From Thermatribacter sp964570785 (lineage in GTDB: Bacteria > Atribacterota > Atribacteria > Atribacterales > Thermatribacteraceae), in contig CAZMZG010000001.1 of the NCBI GenBank assembly GCA_964570785.1, positions 1-64,000 on the forward strand: a stretch of 64,000 nucleotides of DNA, given 5' to 3'. Positions 1 through 8,262 of this stretch are shown here, in pieces. Position numbers and translations under genes: made by a program. Within the stretch, counting starts at the first letter, position 1. Every line of letters starts with the position of its first letter. Below the pieces are notes generated by a model. That model saw only the letters and a program-made list of their open reading frames with translations, searched no databases and had not been told where the DNA came from.

Positions 1-1981
1 CCCAAAAGTCGAGCTTCTTTATAAGTTCGCTGTTGAGTTTCCCCATCCAGCCCAGGCTCTGTCCTTCAGCTCTCACTTCGCAGGAAAAGGGCTCTTCGAG
101 GAAAGGATAGAGTCGAGGAACGAGGTCGAGCTTATCACTGCTAATGCCACTGGTTTCAAATAGTTCTTCAATTAAGCCCTTTAGTGTAAAAAAGTCTTGC
201 TTTCCCTCTTTGCTCCACAGCAACGGTTTTGAGTTGCCACAGAGAGCAACAAAAAGCTTGTTTGTTTCGGAAAATGGTTGATCTGTTTCTTCCTCCAGAA
301 GCTGGAACGTTTTGCCCATTTCGAAAAGACCCAAATCAGAATTCCCCATAGTTATGTTGCTCTTGATTACTTCTATTGCAGAACACAAAAGAGCAGGACG
401 TAAAACGGAGTGTTCCTTGGTTATGGGATTGCTTATGGTTACCAGTCCTTCTCCAATGCCAATGACTTCTGCTGTCTGCTGATTGGTTAGAGAGAGAGAA
501 ACAATTTCTTTCAAACCTCGATTGACTAAAAAACTTCTTATTTTTTCTTCATACTTTTTGTGGGGGTGTAAATTACCTGGATCAAAAGGAAAACTGGGTA
601 TTGTAGAAGGTATTTTGTAATAACCGGCAATTCTCCCTACTTCTTCTGCGAGGTCTACCTCCTGAGTAACGTCGTGTCGCCAGGATGGAACTTTAACCTG
701 AAGAGAGTCTTCCTGGGTAGGAATCATTTCAAAACCCAGCCGCTCAAGAATGGAGATGACTTCTTGCGGTGGAATTTCAAAGCCCAGGATCTCGTCTATT
801 TTCTTTTTCCTGAAAGTGATTATTCTTTTTTTCTGGGGTAAGTTGCCGGCTGTTAGCCACTTTTTATTAATCCGGCCACCAGCCAATCTTTGTATTAGAT
901 GTAAAGCTCTTCGAGAAGCAAACAGTACCATTTTGGGGTCAACTTTGCGTTCAAACCTTGAAGATGCTTCAGTTCTCAGTCCGAGCTGTCGAGAAGTTTT
1001 CCTCACTGAATAGGGAGCAAAGATTGCTGCTTCCAAAAAGACAGAAGAAGTGAAAGGGGTAACTTCAGAATCCAGGCCTCCTATTACACCTGCGATTGCT
1101 ATGGCTGAAGTAGAGTCTGCGATTACCAGATTGGAAGGATTGAGGGCACGCTCTACTCCATCAAGGGTCCATATTTTTTCGTCAGGATAAGCTTTGCGAA
1201 CGACCACCTTTTTGCCACGAATCTTGCTGGCATCAAAAGCGTGAAGAGGCTGTCCTGTTTCCATCATAACCAGGTTGGTAATGTCTACCACATTGTTTAT
1301 GGGCCTGAGCCCAAACAGGCAGAGTTCTTTTATAAGCCACCAGGGAGAGGGTTTTATTTTAACGTCTTTTATCAGTTTTCCAGAATAAAAGGGACAAAGT
1401 TCTTCATCGTGATTTTCCAGGCTAAATTCCTCTTCCCAGTTTTCTTCGCTCAAGGTTTCTTCTGGAAGGACAGTTTTTAGTCCAAAACCAGCTCCGATTT
1501 CGCGAGCGATTCCTGCCATGGAGAGACAGTCGCCCCTATTAGAGGTTATTTCTAAGTCCAGGATGGGTTCATTTCCAATCAGGATTTCAAATAAGGGCTC
1601 TTTTTCAGGGATTTCCGGATCGATAGATATCAGAAAAGGGAAGACGACGCTATCTTTTCCTCCTTCCCAGGGTATAGGAGAAGGCCTATTTGTATCGCTT
1701 AAATTAATTAGCACCTTGCTTCCCAAGGGTGGCACTCCCCAGTCTTCCACCCTGATTTGATAGGTTTTGGCTCCACACTTTATCGTACAATGGACGACAT
1801 TGCTATCTTTTTTAATATCTGCAAGCACTGCTGAGAATAAGCTTTCTTCAAATAGCTCCCTGGGGTAGGAAATTTTTTCTACTATCAGTCCCTGATTGGT
1901 AAGCTTTTCAGCTAATTCTCCCAGTGAAAAAGAAATGTCATCTGATAAAAATCTTTTTAGCACTGCAATGGGTAGTTTCAT
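1..1981 (-). CDS. pheT: Phenylalanyl-tRNA synthetase beta subunit, 3' end outside window
   Basis: The beta subunit of the cytoplasmic (alphabeta)2 enzyme that charges tRNA-Phe. About 660 codons are visible from the ATG at 1981; the family is usually about 800 residues, so the C-terminal part including the anticodon-binding FDX-ACB domain lies beyond base 1. I read an N-terminal tRNA-binding OB-like region, then the B1 signature LEITSNRGDCLSM, a B3/B4 editing region (INNVVDITNLVMMETGQPLHAFD), a B5 domain and the start of the catalytic-like core. It begins 12 bases after the pheS stop, so the two subunits are co-transcribed. The frame is open throughout. Identification is firm. Confidence 0.95.
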   Translation of the reverse strand, partial: MKLPIAVLKRFLSDDISFSLGELAEKLTNQGLIVEKISYPRELFEESLFSAVLADIKKDSNVVHCTIKCGAKTYQIRVEDWGVPPLGSKVLINLSDTNRPSPIPWEGGKDSVVFPFLISIDPEIPEKEPLFEILIGNEPILDLEITSNRGDCLSMAGIAREIGAGFGLKTVLPEETLSEENWEEEFSLENHDEELCPFYSGKLIKDVKIKPSPWWLIKELCLFGLRPINNVVDITNLVMMETGQPLHAFDASKIRGKKVVVRKAYPDEKIWTLDGVERALNPSNLVIADSTSAIAIAGVIGGLDSEVTPFTSSVFLEAAIFAPYSVRKTSRQLGLRTEASSRFERKVDPKMVLFASRRALHLIQRLAGGRINKKWLTAGNLPQKKRIITFRKKKIDEILGFEIPPQEVISILERLGFEMIPTQEDSLQVKVPSWRHDVTQEVDLAEEVGRIAGYYKIPSTIPSFPFDPGNLHPHKKYEEKIRSFLVNRGLKEIVSLSLTNQQTAEVIGIGEGLVTISNPITKEHSVLRPALLCSAIEVIKSNITMGNSDLGLFEMGKTFQLLEEETDQPFSETNKLFVALCGNSKPLLWSKEGKQDFFTLKGLIEELFETSGISSDKLDLVPRLYPFLEEPFSCEVRAEGQSLGWMGKLNSELIKKLDFW

Positions 1982-1993
1982 GATGCCTTTCTC

Positions 1994-3025
1994 CTATCGA
2001 AAGGTTTTGAACTGGTCCAGGAATCTTATGTCATTAGTATAAAACCATCTGATATCGGGAATACCATACTTTAGCATAGCAATTCTTTCCACACCCATTC
2101 CAAAAGCGAAACCCCGAAAGCACTCGGGATCGTAACCCCCGTTTTTCAAAACCTGAGGGTGTACCAATCCTGCTCCCATTATTTCCAACCATCCACTGTA
2201 GCCACAAGAGCGACAACCCTCTCCTCCACACATACCACAACTGATATCTACTTCACAGCTTGGCTCGGTAAATGGGAAATAGCTGGGTCGAAAACGCACC
2301 TTACGTTCTTTTCCGAAAAGCCTTTTTGTGAAAATTTCAATGGTTCCCTTGAGGTCTCCCATGGATATTTTTTCTGCAACTACTAGTCCTTCTACTTGGT
2401 GAAACATGGGGCTGTGTGTTGCATCAAATGCGTCTCTACGAAAGCATTTCCCAGGAACTATAACCTTAAGGGGAGGTTGATACTTTTGCATTACCCTTAT
2501 TTGTGCTGGGGAAGTGTGGGTGCGCAGTAGAAAGTTATTACCTTCCAAGTAAAAGGAATCCTGTTCGTCTCGCGCAGGATGATCAGCAGGTATATTCAAA
2601 GCTTCAAAGTTAAAGTATTCGGTTTCTATTTCGGGGCCTTCTTCAACACGGAACCCCAAGGTTTGGAAAATTTCAATAATCTGTTTTAAAGTAATGGTTA
2701 AAGGGTGAAAAGAGCCATACCAGTTTCTTTTGCCGGGAAGGCTTAGATCAACAGCTCTTTCAGGCCGGGTTTTGCTTTTCAGCTCTTGAGCTTTTTTGTC
2801 AAGCAAAGAGGAGATTTTTTCTTTGAGTTCATTGAGTTTTTTCCCTACAACCCTTCTTTCCTGTGGATCCAAGTCTTTCAGGGTTTTAAATAACTCACTA
2901 ATTTTGCCCTTGCGACCTATAAATTTACCTTTTAGCTGGTTAAGCGAGGAAACATCCTTAACGCTCTCAAGTTCTTTGAGAAACTCGGAATAATACAACT
3001 CAAGGTCCATATTCTGGATTTTCAT
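1994..3025 (-). CDS. pheS: Phenylalanyl-tRNA synthetase alpha subunit
   Basis: The catalytic alpha subunit, 343 residues, a normal length. An N-terminal coiled-coil tRNA-binding segment (about 1-90) is followed by the class II core. Motif 2 reads GKCFRRDAFDATHSPMFHQ and motif 3 reads GFAFGMGVERIAML, and FNFEALNIPADHPARD is family-typical. A cysteine cluster of the form CxxC-x4-CxxC just before the last motif (CGMCGGEGCRSCG) may bind zinc, as seen in some family members. The gene sits after rplT in the common infC-rpmI-rplT-pheS-pheT order, separated from rplT by a perfect 17-bp hairpin. A GGGAGG Shine-Dalgarno lies just upstream. Confidence 0.97.
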   Translation of the reverse strand: MKIQNMDLELYYSEFLKELESVKDVSSLNQLKGKFIGRKGKISELFKTLKDLDPQERRVVGKKLNELKEKISSLLDKKAQELKSKTRPERAVDLSLPGKRNWYGSFHPLTITLKQIIEIFQTLGFRVEEGPEIETEYFNFEALNIPADHPARDEQDSFYLEGNNFLLRTHTSPAQIRVMQKYQPPLKVIVPGKCFRRDAFDATHSPMFHQVEGLVVAEKISMGDLKGTIEIFTKRLFGKERKVRFRPSYFPFTEPSCEVDISCGMCGGEGCRSCGYSGWLEIMGAGLVHPQVLKNGGYDPECFRGFAFGMGVERIAMLKYGIPDIRWFYTNDIRFLDQFKTFR

Positions 3026-3052
3026 CCTCTGTTTTTGCCTCCCGAATAAGTT

Positions 3053-3099
3053 CTGGATGGTCCGTAAAAGAAGAATTGTAGATTTTACGGACCATCCAG
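3053..3099 (-). terminator. 17-bp perfect hairpin between rplT and pheS
   Basis: Bases 3053-3069 and 3083-3099 are exact inverted repeats around a 13-base loop, starting 7 bases after the rplT stop. On the transcribed strand no T-run follows the stem, so it is not a standard intrinsic terminator. It could be an intercistronic attenuator, a processing site or an mRNA stabiliser that sets the ratio of ribosomal protein to PheRS. No T-box features (specifier loop, T-box sequence) fit into the 81-base gap. Confidence 0.5.
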
Positions 3100-3106
3100 A
3101 TGGAGC

Positions 3107-3460
3107 TTAAAGGTTACTTTTGGCTATTTCAATGAGCCTTGAGAAGGCAGAAGGGTCAGTTATGCAAAGGTTGGCCAGGTTCTTGCGGTCCACATTGACT
3201 CCTGCTTTCTTTAGAGCTCCAATAAACTTACTGTAACTCATACCTTCCTGGCGAACTGCAGCGTTTATTCTTATTATCCAGAGTCTTCGAAAATCCCTCT
3301 TTTTGTTCCTGCGGTCACGATAAGCGTAAGCAAGGGATCTGATAACCTGTTCTTTGGCACGGCGGTAAGAGCGTGAACGGGCACCGCGGTATCCACTGGC
3401 CATTTTCATGATTTTCTTCTTTCTGTGTCGAGAGATAACGCTATTTTTTACTCTGGGCAT
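3107..3460 (-). CDS. rplT: 50S ribosomal protein L20
   Basis: A large-subunit assembly protein of 117 residues, the usual size, starting MPRVKNSVISRHRKKKIMK and very basic in the first half, with the family segment GYRGARSRSYRRAKEQV. In other bacteria L20 represses its own operon by binding the mRNA of rpmI/rplT; I cannot identify such a site by eye here. It follows rpmI by 21 bases and precedes a strong intercistronic hairpin. Confidence 0.97.
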   Translation of the reverse strand: MPRVKNSVISRHRKKKIMKMASGYRGARSRSYRRAKEQVIRSLAYAYRDRRNKKRDFRRLWIIRINAAVRQEGMSYSKFIGALKKAGVNVDRKNLANLCITDPSAFSRLIEIAKSNL

Positions 3461-3481
3461 TTTTACAATTCACCTACCTCT

Positions 3482-3679
3482 TTAGCAATAAGGAAGAACC
3501 GCTTTGATTCTTTTCTGTTCAACTTGACTAAGCACTACTGTTTTCCTCAGTCTTCGCTTTCTTTTGCGGTTCTTTTTGGAAAGGAGATGGCTTTTGTAAG
3601 CCTGAGACCGCTTTACCTTCCCATGGGCGGTTATTTTAAATCGTTTGGCTGCTCCACGATGAGTTTTCATTTTAGGCAT
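3482..3679 (-). CDS. rpmI: 50S ribosomal protein L35
   Basis: A 65-residue basic protein of the large subunit with the family start MPKMKTHRGAAKRFKITAHG and a C-terminal lysine/arginine-rich run. Length and position between infC and rplT are exactly as in most bacteria. It begins 12 bases after the infC stop, so translational coupling is likely. Confidence 0.97.
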   Translation of the reverse strand: MPKMKTHRGAAKRFKITAHGKVKRSQAYKSHLLSKKNRKRKRRLRKTVVLSQVEQKRIKAVLPYC

Positions 3680-3691
3680 CCTTTTTCCTCC

Positions 3692-4207
3692 TCACTTCTT
3701 AGGTGCCAGAGTTACAGAGATATTTCTACCTTCTTCTTTTATGTCGTGTTCCTGTTTGCTGATTTCTTTCAAATCGTCGATGATTCTCTGTAAAAGCTCA
3801 ACGCCCTTTTCTTTAAAGGCCATTTCCCTACCCCGAAAACGCACCGTAAACTTGACCCGGTTGCCGTCCTCAAGGAACCGTATAGCGTTCCGGAGCTTCA
3901 CCTGGTAGTCATGGACATCTATTTTGGGACGCATAGTAAGCTCTTTTAGTTCCGAGCCTTTTTGCTTTTTGCGGGATAGCTTAGCCTTTTTCTCTTTCTC
4001 GTACTTGAATTTTCCATAGTCCATGATGCGACACACTGGTGGATTGGCGTTAGGAGCAACTTCAACCAAGTCTAAACCAGCTTCCTCGGCTAAAAATAAT
4101 GCCTTTTTCAGGGGCACTATGCCTATTTGATGCCCCTCTGCAGAGATAAGTCGCACTTCCTTAGCACGAATTTGGTTATTTACACGGTACCTGATTTCTA
4201 CTATAAT
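3692..4207 (-). CDS. infC: Translation initiation factor IF-3, probable ATT start
   Basis: IF-3 binds the 30S subunit, blocks subunit joining and proofreads the start codon. The N-domain (NNQIRAKEVRLISAEG) and C-domain (LRFRGREM-type, here VRFRGREMAFKEKG) are intact. A TTG at 4249 would give 185 residues, but a strong GAGGAGG at 4213-4219 lies inside that extension, so I reject it. Five bases after GGAGG is an ATT at 4207-4205, giving 171 residues; ATA codons flank it. ATT is the rare start used by E. coli infC for autoregulation through IF-3's own discrimination against non-canonical starts. No ATG, GTG or TTG is suitably spaced from this Shine-Dalgarno. Confidence 0.85.
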   Translation of the reverse strand: MIVEIRYRVNNQIRAKEVRLISAEGHQIGIVPLKKALFLAEEAGLDLVEVAPNANPPVCRIMDYGKFKYEKEKKAKLSRKKQKGSELKELTMRPKIDVHDYQVKLRNAIRFLEDGNRVKFTVRFRGREMAFKEKGVELLQRIIDDLKEISKQEHDIKEEGRNISVTLAPKK

Positions 4208-4210
4208 TAT

Positions 4211-4219
4211 CGCCTCCTC
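4211..4219 (-). promoter_or_regulatory. Shine-Dalgarno that fixes the infC start
   Basis: Reading on the minus strand, GAGGAGGCG runs from 4219 to 4211. GGAGG is 5 bases before the ATT at 4207. This site makes the upstream TTG at 4249 unlikely as a start and is the main argument for a non-AUG initiation codon. Confidence 0.7.
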
Positions 4220-4272
4220 AAACCTGGCATTTTTTCTGCAAGGTAGCAAAAAAATATCATATTTGATTTGAT

Positions 4273-5280
4273 TCAGTCAACCTTTTGATTCTCGACAATT
4301 TTAAGGCTTCCTGGAAAATGGCAGGCTACCCAGTGATCTGGTTGTATTTCAAGTAGACCCGGTTCCTGTGAAGCACACAGAGGTTGACTGACGGGACAGC
4401 GGGTGTGAAAACGGCAACCCGAAGGGGGATTTATGGGGCTTGGAACATCTCCCTTGAGAATAATTCTCCTCACTTTGTAGTCAGGGTCTGGAACAGGCAC
4501 TGCAGAGATAAGGGACATTGTATAGGGGTGGAGAGGATTTTCAAAGAGTGCTTCCTTGGGGGCGATCTCGACTGCTTTGCCCAGATACATTACCATAATG
4601 CGGTCGCATATGTATTTAACTACAGCAAGGTCGTGAGAAATAAAGATGTAGGTCAGAGAGAATTCTTCTTTTAAGTCTTTAAGCAGATTAATTATTTGGG
4701 AACGAATGGATACGTCCAGTGCTGATACAGCTTCGTCGGCTATGACCAGCTTTGGTTTTAGTGCCAGCGCTCTGGCAATACCTATTCTCTGTCTTTGTCC
4801 CCCTGAAAATTCGTGGGGATATCTTTTGAGAACATCTTTTGATAAACCCACTTTTTCCACCAGAGATTCGACCATTTTTTTTCTTTCTTTTGCGCTTCCT
4901 ATGTGATGAGTTGACAGTCCTTCTTCGATAATGGCTCCAACGCTCATGCGGGGGTTTAAAGAGCTAAAAGGGTCTTGAAAAATCATTTGAATATTGCGCC
5001 TTAGCTTGCGAAGCTCGGAATCGGGCAAGGAAAAAACATCCTGATTCTCAAAAATGACTTTTCCCGAGGTTGGTGGATGTAGTTTAAGCAGGGTCATGCC
5101 CAGGGTGCTTTTCCCACATCCCGATTCTCCAACAATGCCGAAAGTTTCCCCTCTTTTTACCTGAAAATTCACTCCATCCACTGCTTTTACAAAAGCCACT
5201 GCTTTCCTGAATACTCCTGCTTTGATTGGAAAGTATTTTTTTAACTGTTCTACCTGGAGAATAGGTTCAGAATCTTTCAT
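4273..5280 (-). CDS. oppF: Oligopeptide/dipeptide ABC transporter ATPase, OppF type
   Basis: One of two ATPases that power peptide import at the inner face of the membrane. 335 residues: Walker A GESGCGKST, Q-loop FQDPFSSLNP, signature FSGGQRQRIGIARAL, Walker B LVIADEAVSALD, H-loop ISHDLAVV, then the C-terminal oligopeptide domain with the cysteine cluster CRFHTRCPVSQPLC that binds an Fe-S cluster in some homologues. The ATG overlaps the oppD stop by 4 bases (ATGA). It ends 65 bases before the proposed infC start, so read-through from opp into infC is possible. Opp versus Dpp substrate range cannot be told from sequence alone. Confidence 0.93.
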   Translation of the reverse strand: MKDSEPILQVEQLKKYFPIKAGVFRKAVAFVKAVDGVNFQVKRGETFGIVGESGCGKSTLGMTLLKLHPPTSGKVIFENQDVFSLPDSELRKLRRNIQMIFQDPFSSLNPRMSVGAIIEEGLSTHHIGSAKERKKMVESLVEKVGLSKDVLKRYPHEFSGGQRQRIGIARALALKPKLVIADEAVSALDVSIRSQIINLLKDLKEEFSLTYIFISHDLAVVKYICDRIMVMYLGKAVEIAPKEALFENPLHPYTMSLISAVPVPDPDYKVRRIILKGDVPSPINPPSGCRFHTRCPVSQPLCASQEPGLLEIQPDHWVACHFPGSLKIVENQKVD

Positions 5281-6275
5281 CCTTGGGTTCCCTTTTCATT
5301 GTTGATTTTTTGCCAGAAATGGCAATAAACAAAATGTTCCCCCCCAAGATGCACTCGCGGAGGATCCTCAGCACATTTTGTTTCCGCAAAGGAACAACGG
5401 TTGCGAAACCTGCAGCCCTCTGGAAAAGATAAAGGGTCTGGAACCATGCCTGGAATGCTATCCAATCTCTCTTGTCTGGTATCCAGACGGGGTATGGAAT
5501 GTAAAAGCCCTAGAGTATAAGGGTGAGTTGGCTTTTTGAAGATTTCAAGGCGACTTCCTTCTTCCACTATTTTCCCAGCGTACATTACTGCTACTCTATC
5601 CGCGAAGTCAGCTACAATTCCCAAATCGTGAGTAATGAGAATTACTGCCATATTCAATTTTTTCTGCAGTTCCTTAATAAGTTCCAGAATCTGGGCTTGG
5701 ATGGTAACGTCCAGAGACGTTGTGGGTTCATCAGCAATTAGCAATTTTGGGTGACAGGAAAGGGCCATAGCAATCATGGCCCTTTGTTTCATGCCTCCTG
5801 AAAGTTCGTGGGGATACTCGTGGAGTCTTTTCTTGGGTTCGGGAATGCCGACCAGTTTTAGCATTTCTTCAGCTCGCTTTTCTGCTTCCTTTTTGTTGAC
5901 TTTCTGGTGTAGCATGATTGCTTCCATTATCTGGTCTCCAATGGTGTATACTGGGTTCAGAGCAGTTGCTGGTTCCTGGAAGATCATCGATATTTCTTTG
6001 CCTCTTATTTCCTGCATTTTGCTTTCTGGCAGCGACAGCAAATTCTGGTCCTGGAAAATTATTTCACCGCTTTTTATAACGCCGTTGGGATCAATTAACC
6101 TTAAGATTGCCAGGGAGGTTACACTTTTACCGCAACCAGACTCTCCCACCAGCGCAAGGGTTTCAGCTTCTTTTACCTCGAAGCTTACTCCATCTACCGC
6201 TTTTAGCTCTTCTTTATTTTCGTTGTAAAAGTAAACCCGAAGGTCTTTGACGAGTAATAGAGTTTTTCTTTTCAA
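5277..6275 (-). CDS. oppD: Oligopeptide/dipeptide ABC transporter ATPase, OppD type
   Basis: The partner ATPase of OppF, 332 residues. Walker A GESGCGKSVTSLAI, Q-loop FQEPATALNPVYTIG, signature LSGGMKQRAMIAMAL, Walker B LLIADEPTTSLD and ITHDLGIV are all present, followed by the C-terminal Opp domain with cysteines (CRFRNRCSFAETKC). The start is a TTG at 6275 with GAGGG seven bases upstream. It lies 11 bases after oppC and overlaps oppF by 4. Confidence 0.93.
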   Translation of the reverse strand: MKRKTLLLVKDLRVYFYNENKEELKAVDGVSFEVKEAETLALVGESGCGKSVTSLAILRLIDPNGVIKSGEIIFQDQNLLSLPESKMQEIRGKEISMIFQEPATALNPVYTIGDQIMEAIMLHQKVNKKEAEKRAEEMLKLVGIPEPKKRLHEYPHELSGGMKQRAMIAMALSCHPKLLIADEPTTSLDVTIQAQILELIKELQKKLNMAVILITHDLGIVADFADRVAVMYAGKIVEEGSRLEIFKKPTHPYTLGLLHSIPRLDTRQERLDSIPGMVPDPLSFPEGCRFRNRCSFAETKCAEDPPRVHLGGEHFVYCHFWQKINNEKGTQG

Positions 6276-6286
6276 TTGGATTCCCT

Positions 6287-7168
6287 CTACATTTTCAGTC
6301 GTGGATCAAAGACGTCCCTCAAGGCGTCACCTACTAAATTCCAGGATAAGACGAAAAGCACCATGGCTGTGCCGGGAAAAACAGTCATATACCAGTACTT
6401 GAGAGCTTCGCCCTGGCCGCCCAGCATCCAGTTGCGGGCATAATTGAGCAATGCTCCCCAATCAGCATAACCCTGAGGGGCTCCCACTCCCAGAAAGCTC
6501 AGCGCAGAAGCGGTTATAACCAGCGAGCCCATGCGCATAGAGGCTTGAATTAATACTGGAAATATAGTGTTGGGTAAAACATGACGTATGATTATCTTGA
6601 AATCTCTGACCCCCAGAGCTTTAGCAGCTATGACGTACTGTTCTTCTTTAACCTGCAGGATATTACCTCTAATCAGCCTTGCTGGGTACATCCAGCTAAA
6701 AGCAATCATGGCGATCATTACCTTGTCAAGACCAGTTCCCAGGATGGTGGTTAGTACCATCGCGGCTACCAGGAAAGGGACAGCAAGGAAGATATCAGTA
6801 ATTCTCATCATCACTTCATCAAGTAGTTTCCCGAAGTATCCCGATATGGAGCCCACAACCAGCCCTATAAGGGTTGAAATAAGGGTTACTATTATGCCTA
6901 TTCTGAAGGCAGTTCGTGTACCCCAGATGACGCCGTAAAAAATATCCCTTTTCCCGGCTACACCAAAAGGGTGCTTGGGGGAAGGAGGTTGAGGATTAGA
7001 GCTCCAGGTCACAATGGGCATTAGATAGGGGTTTCTTCCTGGTTTTGGTGGGGCGATGAAAGGAGCCAGAATAGCTACTATTATGAAGAACACCAGAAGA
7101 GAAATGCCCAGTATGGCCGAAACGTTGGAAAAGAGTTTTTTAAGTATTCTACGGGTTTCTGCTCTCAA
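6287..7168 (-). CDS. oppC: Oligopeptide/dipeptide ABC transporter permease, OppC type
   Basis: An inner-membrane permease of 293 residues. An N-terminal OppC_N helix (about 20-40) precedes the binding-protein-dependent transport domain with about five further helices. The cytoplasmic EAA loop, which docks the ATPase, reads EEQYVIAAKALGVRDFKIII. The probable start is TTG at 7168; no ATG occurs near the N-terminus in this frame. It forms the channel with OppB, 3 bases upstream. Confidence 0.92.
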   Translation of the reverse strand: MRAETRRILKKLFSNVSAILGISLLVFFIIVAILAPFIAPPKPGRNPYLMPIVTWSSNPQPPSPKHPFGVAGKRDIFYGVIWGTRTAFRIGIIVTLISTLIGLVVGSISGYFGKLLDEVMMRITDIFLAVPFLVAAMVLTTILGTGLDKVMIAMIAFSWMYPARLIRGNILQVKEEQYVIAAKALGVRDFKIIIRHVLPNTIFPVLIQASMRMGSLVITASALSFLGVGAPQGYADWGALLNYARNWMLGGQGEALKYWYMTVFPGTAMVLFVLSWNLVGDALRDVFDPRLKM

Positions 7169-7171
7169 TTT

Positions 7172-8203
7172 TTACTCTAACCTCACCCGGGGATCAATTA
7201 GCGCGTAAGATATATCCACCAGCAAATTACCTATCACCAGTATAAAGCCAAAAAATAGGGTTCCCCCCATGATCGAAGCATAGTCAAGTTGCTGGGCGGC
7301 GAGTGCCATAAAACTTCCTATTCCTGAGCGATTAAAAATAGTTTCTACAATGACTGTTCCAGCAAGAAGACCTATAATGGTCTGTCCGCTTACCGTGGCT
7401 ACAGGGATCATGGCGTTGCGCTTTGCGTGTTTGTTGATAACCACCTTTTCAGCTAAACCCTTTGCTCGGGCAGTTCGGATATAATCTCTTTGCAAAACCT
7501 CAAGCATCGAGGAACGGGTTATTCTCAGGATGAAAGCAAAGCCAACGTAGACCAGGGTTAGAACTGGGCCAGCCAGATGGCGCAGGGCATCTACAAAAAT
7601 ATCTATTCTACCGTTAAGCAAAGCGTCGATAGCTGGCATGCCGGTTATTTGTTTGAAGGCTGGAGATTTAATCACCTCTTCTGCCCATATGCTGAGGGTG
7701 CCAGGCGGAAAAATACCCAGAGTACTGTAGAAGATCATAAGCACCAGCAATCCGAAAACGAAATCTGGAAAAGACCATCCAACTACTGCGAATATACGTA
7801 AACTGTGATCAAGGAAACGGTTGTGGTGCAATGCAGATACAATTCCCATCCAGGTGCCAAGCAAAATGATCGGTATTACTGCAAAAATGGTGAGCTCCAG
7901 AGTATAAGGAAAGCGCTTCAAGATCGCCTCATAAACCGGTTCTTTCCCAACATACGACCATCCCAGATTTCCTCTAAACAGGTTTTTGAGCCAGCGTCCA
8001 TACTGCACAATGATTGGATCATTTAATCCATAAAGTTCAATCAGTTTGTCAAGGTCTGCGCTTTTCAGGCGTTCTGGGCTGTTGATAAAAGTGGCCAGGC
8101 GCTGATAAGGACTCAAAGTCCCAATCATCAGAAAAACAATGAGCGATATGCCAAATAGTGTTAAAGGCAAAAACAAAAGTCTTCTAACTATATAAAACAC
8201 CAT
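7172..8203 (-). CDS. oppB: Oligopeptide/dipeptide ABC transporter permease, OppB type
   Basis: An inner-membrane permease of 343 residues with a first helix at about 7-29 and five more after a large loop; the EAA loop reads QRDYIRTARAKGLAEKVVI. The C-terminus DISYALIDPRVRL is typical of OppB/DppB. The ATG at 8203 is preceded by AAAGGAG about 11 bases upstream. A GC-rich hairpin lies between it and oppA. Confidence 0.93.
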   Translation of the reverse strand: MVFYIVRRLLFLPLTLFGISLIVFLMIGTLSPYQRLATFINSPERLKSADLDKLIELYGLNDPIIVQYGRWLKNLFRGNLGWSYVGKEPVYEAILKRFPYTLELTIFAVIPIILLGTWMGIVSALHHNRFLDHSLRIFAVVGWSFPDFVFGLLVLMIFYSTLGIFPPGTLSIWAEEVIKSPAFKQITGMPAIDALLNGRIDIFVDALRHLAGPVLTLVYVGFAFILRITRSSMLEVLQRDYIRTARAKGLAEKVVINKHAKRNAMIPVATVSGQTIIGLLAGTVIVETIFNRSGIGSFMALAAQQLDYASIMGGTLFFGFILVIGNLLVDISYALIDPRVRLE

Positions 8204-8227
8204 GCTGGCTTATGCTCCTTTGTTTTG

Positions 8228-8256
8228 TCAAAGAGGGGGGGAATCCCCCTCTTTGA
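8228..8256 (-). other. Intercistronic hairpin between oppA and oppB
   Basis: A perfect 12-bp stem (8228-8239 with 8245-8256) and a 5-base loop lie 6 bases after the oppA stop. No T-run follows. Stem-loops here are common between a binding-protein gene and its permease genes, where they protect the 5' message or cause partial termination, so that binding protein exceeds permease. The role is inferred from position. Confidence 0.55.
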
Positions 8257-8262
8257 AGGTTG

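Noticed and set aside
3026..3106. T-box riboswitch or phenylalanine leader peptide before pheS
   Set aside because: The gap is only 81 bases and shows neither a T-box sequence nor a Phe-rich ORF; only the plain hairpin is present.
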